Of a stretch of DNA of 19,989 nt, positions 18,732 through 19,989 are shown piece after piece. The stretch is from CBDVAK01 sp965371945 (GTDB taxonomy: Bacteria > Pseudomonadota > Gammaproteobacteria > Competibacterales > JAHEDQ01), in NCBI GenBank assembly GCA_965371945.1, contig CBDVAK010000027.1:1-19989 (forward strand). Reading direction: 5' to 3'. Each line of letters opens with the position of its first letter. Positions within the stretch are counted from its first letter, which is position 1. A program made the position numbers and the translations under genes. The notes beneath the pieces were generated by a model. That model was given only the letters and a program-made list of their open reading frames with translations. It was not told where the DNA came from and made no database searches.

Positions 18732-19949
18732 ATGACCATCGGTGTGGGCGGGTCGAGCGCGGAGCGGGAACTGGCGGCCATTGCCCCGCTGCGTGACGGG
18801 GTTCGACCCATCGAGGACCAGGAACGACTGGCACGGATCGACAAGGCCAGACGGCTGATGCGCGCACAAGACATCGGTGCGCTCTATCTGGATGCTTCCA
18901 CCAGCCTCTACTATTTCACCGGTCTGCAACTGACCGGCAGCGAGCGCCTGCACGGCGCGCTGATCTCACAGGATCACGGGCCGGTGTACATCTGCCCGGC
19001 TTTCGAAGAATCAAGAATCCGCGGCATGATCAGCATCGGCGACGACATACGCACCTGGGAGGAACACGAGGACCCCGGCGCCTTGGTCATCGATACACTG
19101 CGCGCACTGGACTGTACCAAACGCATCGTGGCGATCGACGAGGCCACACCCTTTTTCACCTACGACCGGATACGCTGCGCCGGCCCGGATTATCGGTTCA
19201 TCAACGCCAGTGTCGTCACCGGCGCCTGCCGCATGATCAAGTCCGAGGCCGAGATCGCCTTGATGCAGAAAGCCAAGGACATCACTCGGGAGATCCACAA
19301 GACCACGGCCCGCATACTCTGCGCGGGCATCAGCACCACCGAGGTGGCCCGCTTCATTGCCGATGCCCATCGCCGTGCCGGCGTGGACGGTGACCTGAGC
19401 TTTTGCATTGTGCTGTTTGGAGAAGCAACCGCCTATCCGCACGGCGTCCCGTGGTCACAGTTGCTGAACGAAGGGGACATGGTTTTGATCGACACCGGCG
19501 CCCGTGTCGAGGGATATCACTCCGATATCACGCGCAGCTACGTATATGGGGAACCTGACCGGCGCCAACGACAGATCTGGAACCTGGAGAAAACGGCTCA
19601 AGCTGCCGCATTCGAGGCAGCACAACCGGGTGTCGCCTGCGCCGAAGTCGATGCCGCCGCACGCCGGGTGATCGAGGCTGGCGGACTCGGTCCCGGCTAT
19701 CGGTTGCCCGGTCTACCCCACCGTACCGGTCACGGCATCGGCCTGGATGTGCATGAATGGAGCTATCTGGTCGCCGGCAACCAAACTCCATTGGCGCCCG
19801 GCATGTGCTTTTCCAACGAACCGATGATCTGCCTGCCGGGAGAATTCGGCGTGCGACTGGAAGACCACTTCCGGGTCACCGACACCGGGCCGCGTTGGTT
19901 CACGGAACCCAGCCGTAGCATCGACGACCCGTTTGGTCTCGACGTTTGA
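18732..19949 (+). CDS. M24-family metallopeptidase (Xaa-Pro aminopeptidase-like)
   Basis: Cytoplasmic dinuclear-metal peptidase of about 405 residues, of the creatinase/prolidase fold. The N-terminal creatinase-like domain (about 30-160) has YLDASTSLYYFTGLQLTGSER. The pita-bread catalytic domain follows with all five metal ligands: Asp254 (LIDTGARVEGYHSD), Asp265, His334 (HRTGHGIGLDVHE), Glu363 (NEPMICLPGE) and Glu377 (RLEDHFRV). ATG 18732 is chosen because GAGG lies upstream at normal spacing. ATG 18690 in the same frame is possible, adding 14 residues, and the frame stays open into the transglycosylase gene. The substrate (X-Pro dipeptide or N-terminal X-Pro) cannot be decided. The gene follows mltD by 140 bases, in which I see no clear promoter or terminator. 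Confidence 0.92.
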   Translation: MTIGVGGSSAERELAAIAPLRDGVRPIEDQERLARIDKARRLMRAQDIGALYLDASTSLYYFTGLQLTGSERLHGALISQDHGPVYICPAFEESRIRGMISIGDDIRTWEEHEDPGALVIDTLRALDCTKRIVAIDEATPFFTYDRIRCAGPDYRFINASVVTGACRMIKSEAEIALMQKAKDITREIHKTTARILCAGISTTEVARFIADAHRRAGVDGDLSFCIVLFGEATAYPHGVPWSQLLNEGDMVLIDTGARVEGYHSDITRSYVYGEPDRRQRQIWNLEKTAQAAAFEAAQPGVACAEVDAAARRVIEAGGLGPGYRLPGLPHRTGHGIGLDVHEWSYLVAGNQTPLAPGMCFSNEPMICLPGEFGVRLEDHFRVTDTGPRWFTEPSRSIDDPFGLDV

Positions 19950-19968
19950 GGCGATTGGCCGAAACAAA
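19949..19968. repeat. Dispersed 20-bp motif, copy 2
   Basis: AGGCGATTGGCCGAAACAAA overlaps the last base of the M24 peptidase stop codon and matches 6209-6228 in 19 of 20 positions. The window ends 21 bases later, so the gene it may serve is out of view. Confidence 0.5.
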
Positions 19969-19989
19969 GTTACCAGATTGCGCAGGATT

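Overview
The window is a GC-rich (about 60% by eye) chromosomal segment from a proteobacterium. The gene set (MltD-type transglycosylase, SRAP, ArfB, OmpR-family two-component system, spondin-domain protein, and a GltD-like/PFOR/dihydroorotate dehydrogenase-like trio) suggests a gammaproteobacterium, possibly a sulfur-oxidiser or other Chromatiales-like lineage. That placement is inference from gene content. I see no rRNA, tRNA, CRISPR array, phage genes or transposase gene.

Layout, left to right. A membrane-bound Cache-HAMP class III adenylate cyclase lies on the minus strand (192-2288). Its 5' end abuts a 163-bp palindromic MITE-like element (2303-2465). An SRAP/YedK protein (2615-3292, +) overlaps convergently with a single-pass DUF2914 protein (3280-4491, -). 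An orphan HAMP histidine kinase (4780-6159, -) is divergent from a membrane-anchored Sel1-repeat protein (6317-6961, +). A second MITE-like element (7012-7170) sits in the promoter of an OmpR-type response regulator/histidine kinase operon (7209-9432, +). A secreted spondin-domain protein (9532-10203) and the ribosome-rescue factor ArfB (10230-10652) follow. Next comes a tight three-gene operon: FAD/NADPH/Fe-S oxidoreductase (10772-12457), pyruvate:ferredoxin oxidoreductase (12458-16057) and a cysteine-free dihydroorotate dehydrogenase-like FMN barrel (16072-17076). Last are an AT-rich hairpin, a structured leader, an MltD-like lytic transglycosylase (17392-18591) and an M24 metallopeptidase (18732-19949).

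The most notable signals are three. First, CGTGA motifs recur at exactly 11-bp steps. There are four copies in front of the spondin gene and two in front of the response-regulator operon, each array ending 11 bases before a candidate -10. This looks like the operator of the OmpR-family regulator encoded between them, and implies autoregulation plus control of the spondin gene. Second, two different palindromic MITE-like elements of about 160 bp lie at the 5' ends of two signalling genes. One splits the -10 of the regulator's promoter. The other creates an in-frame stop just ahead of the cyclase, leaving a CTG codon with an ideal Shine-Dalgarno as the likely start. Third, the redox operon resembles a dihydropyrimidine dehydrogenase whose domains have been redistributed over two genes with a complete PFOR placed between them.
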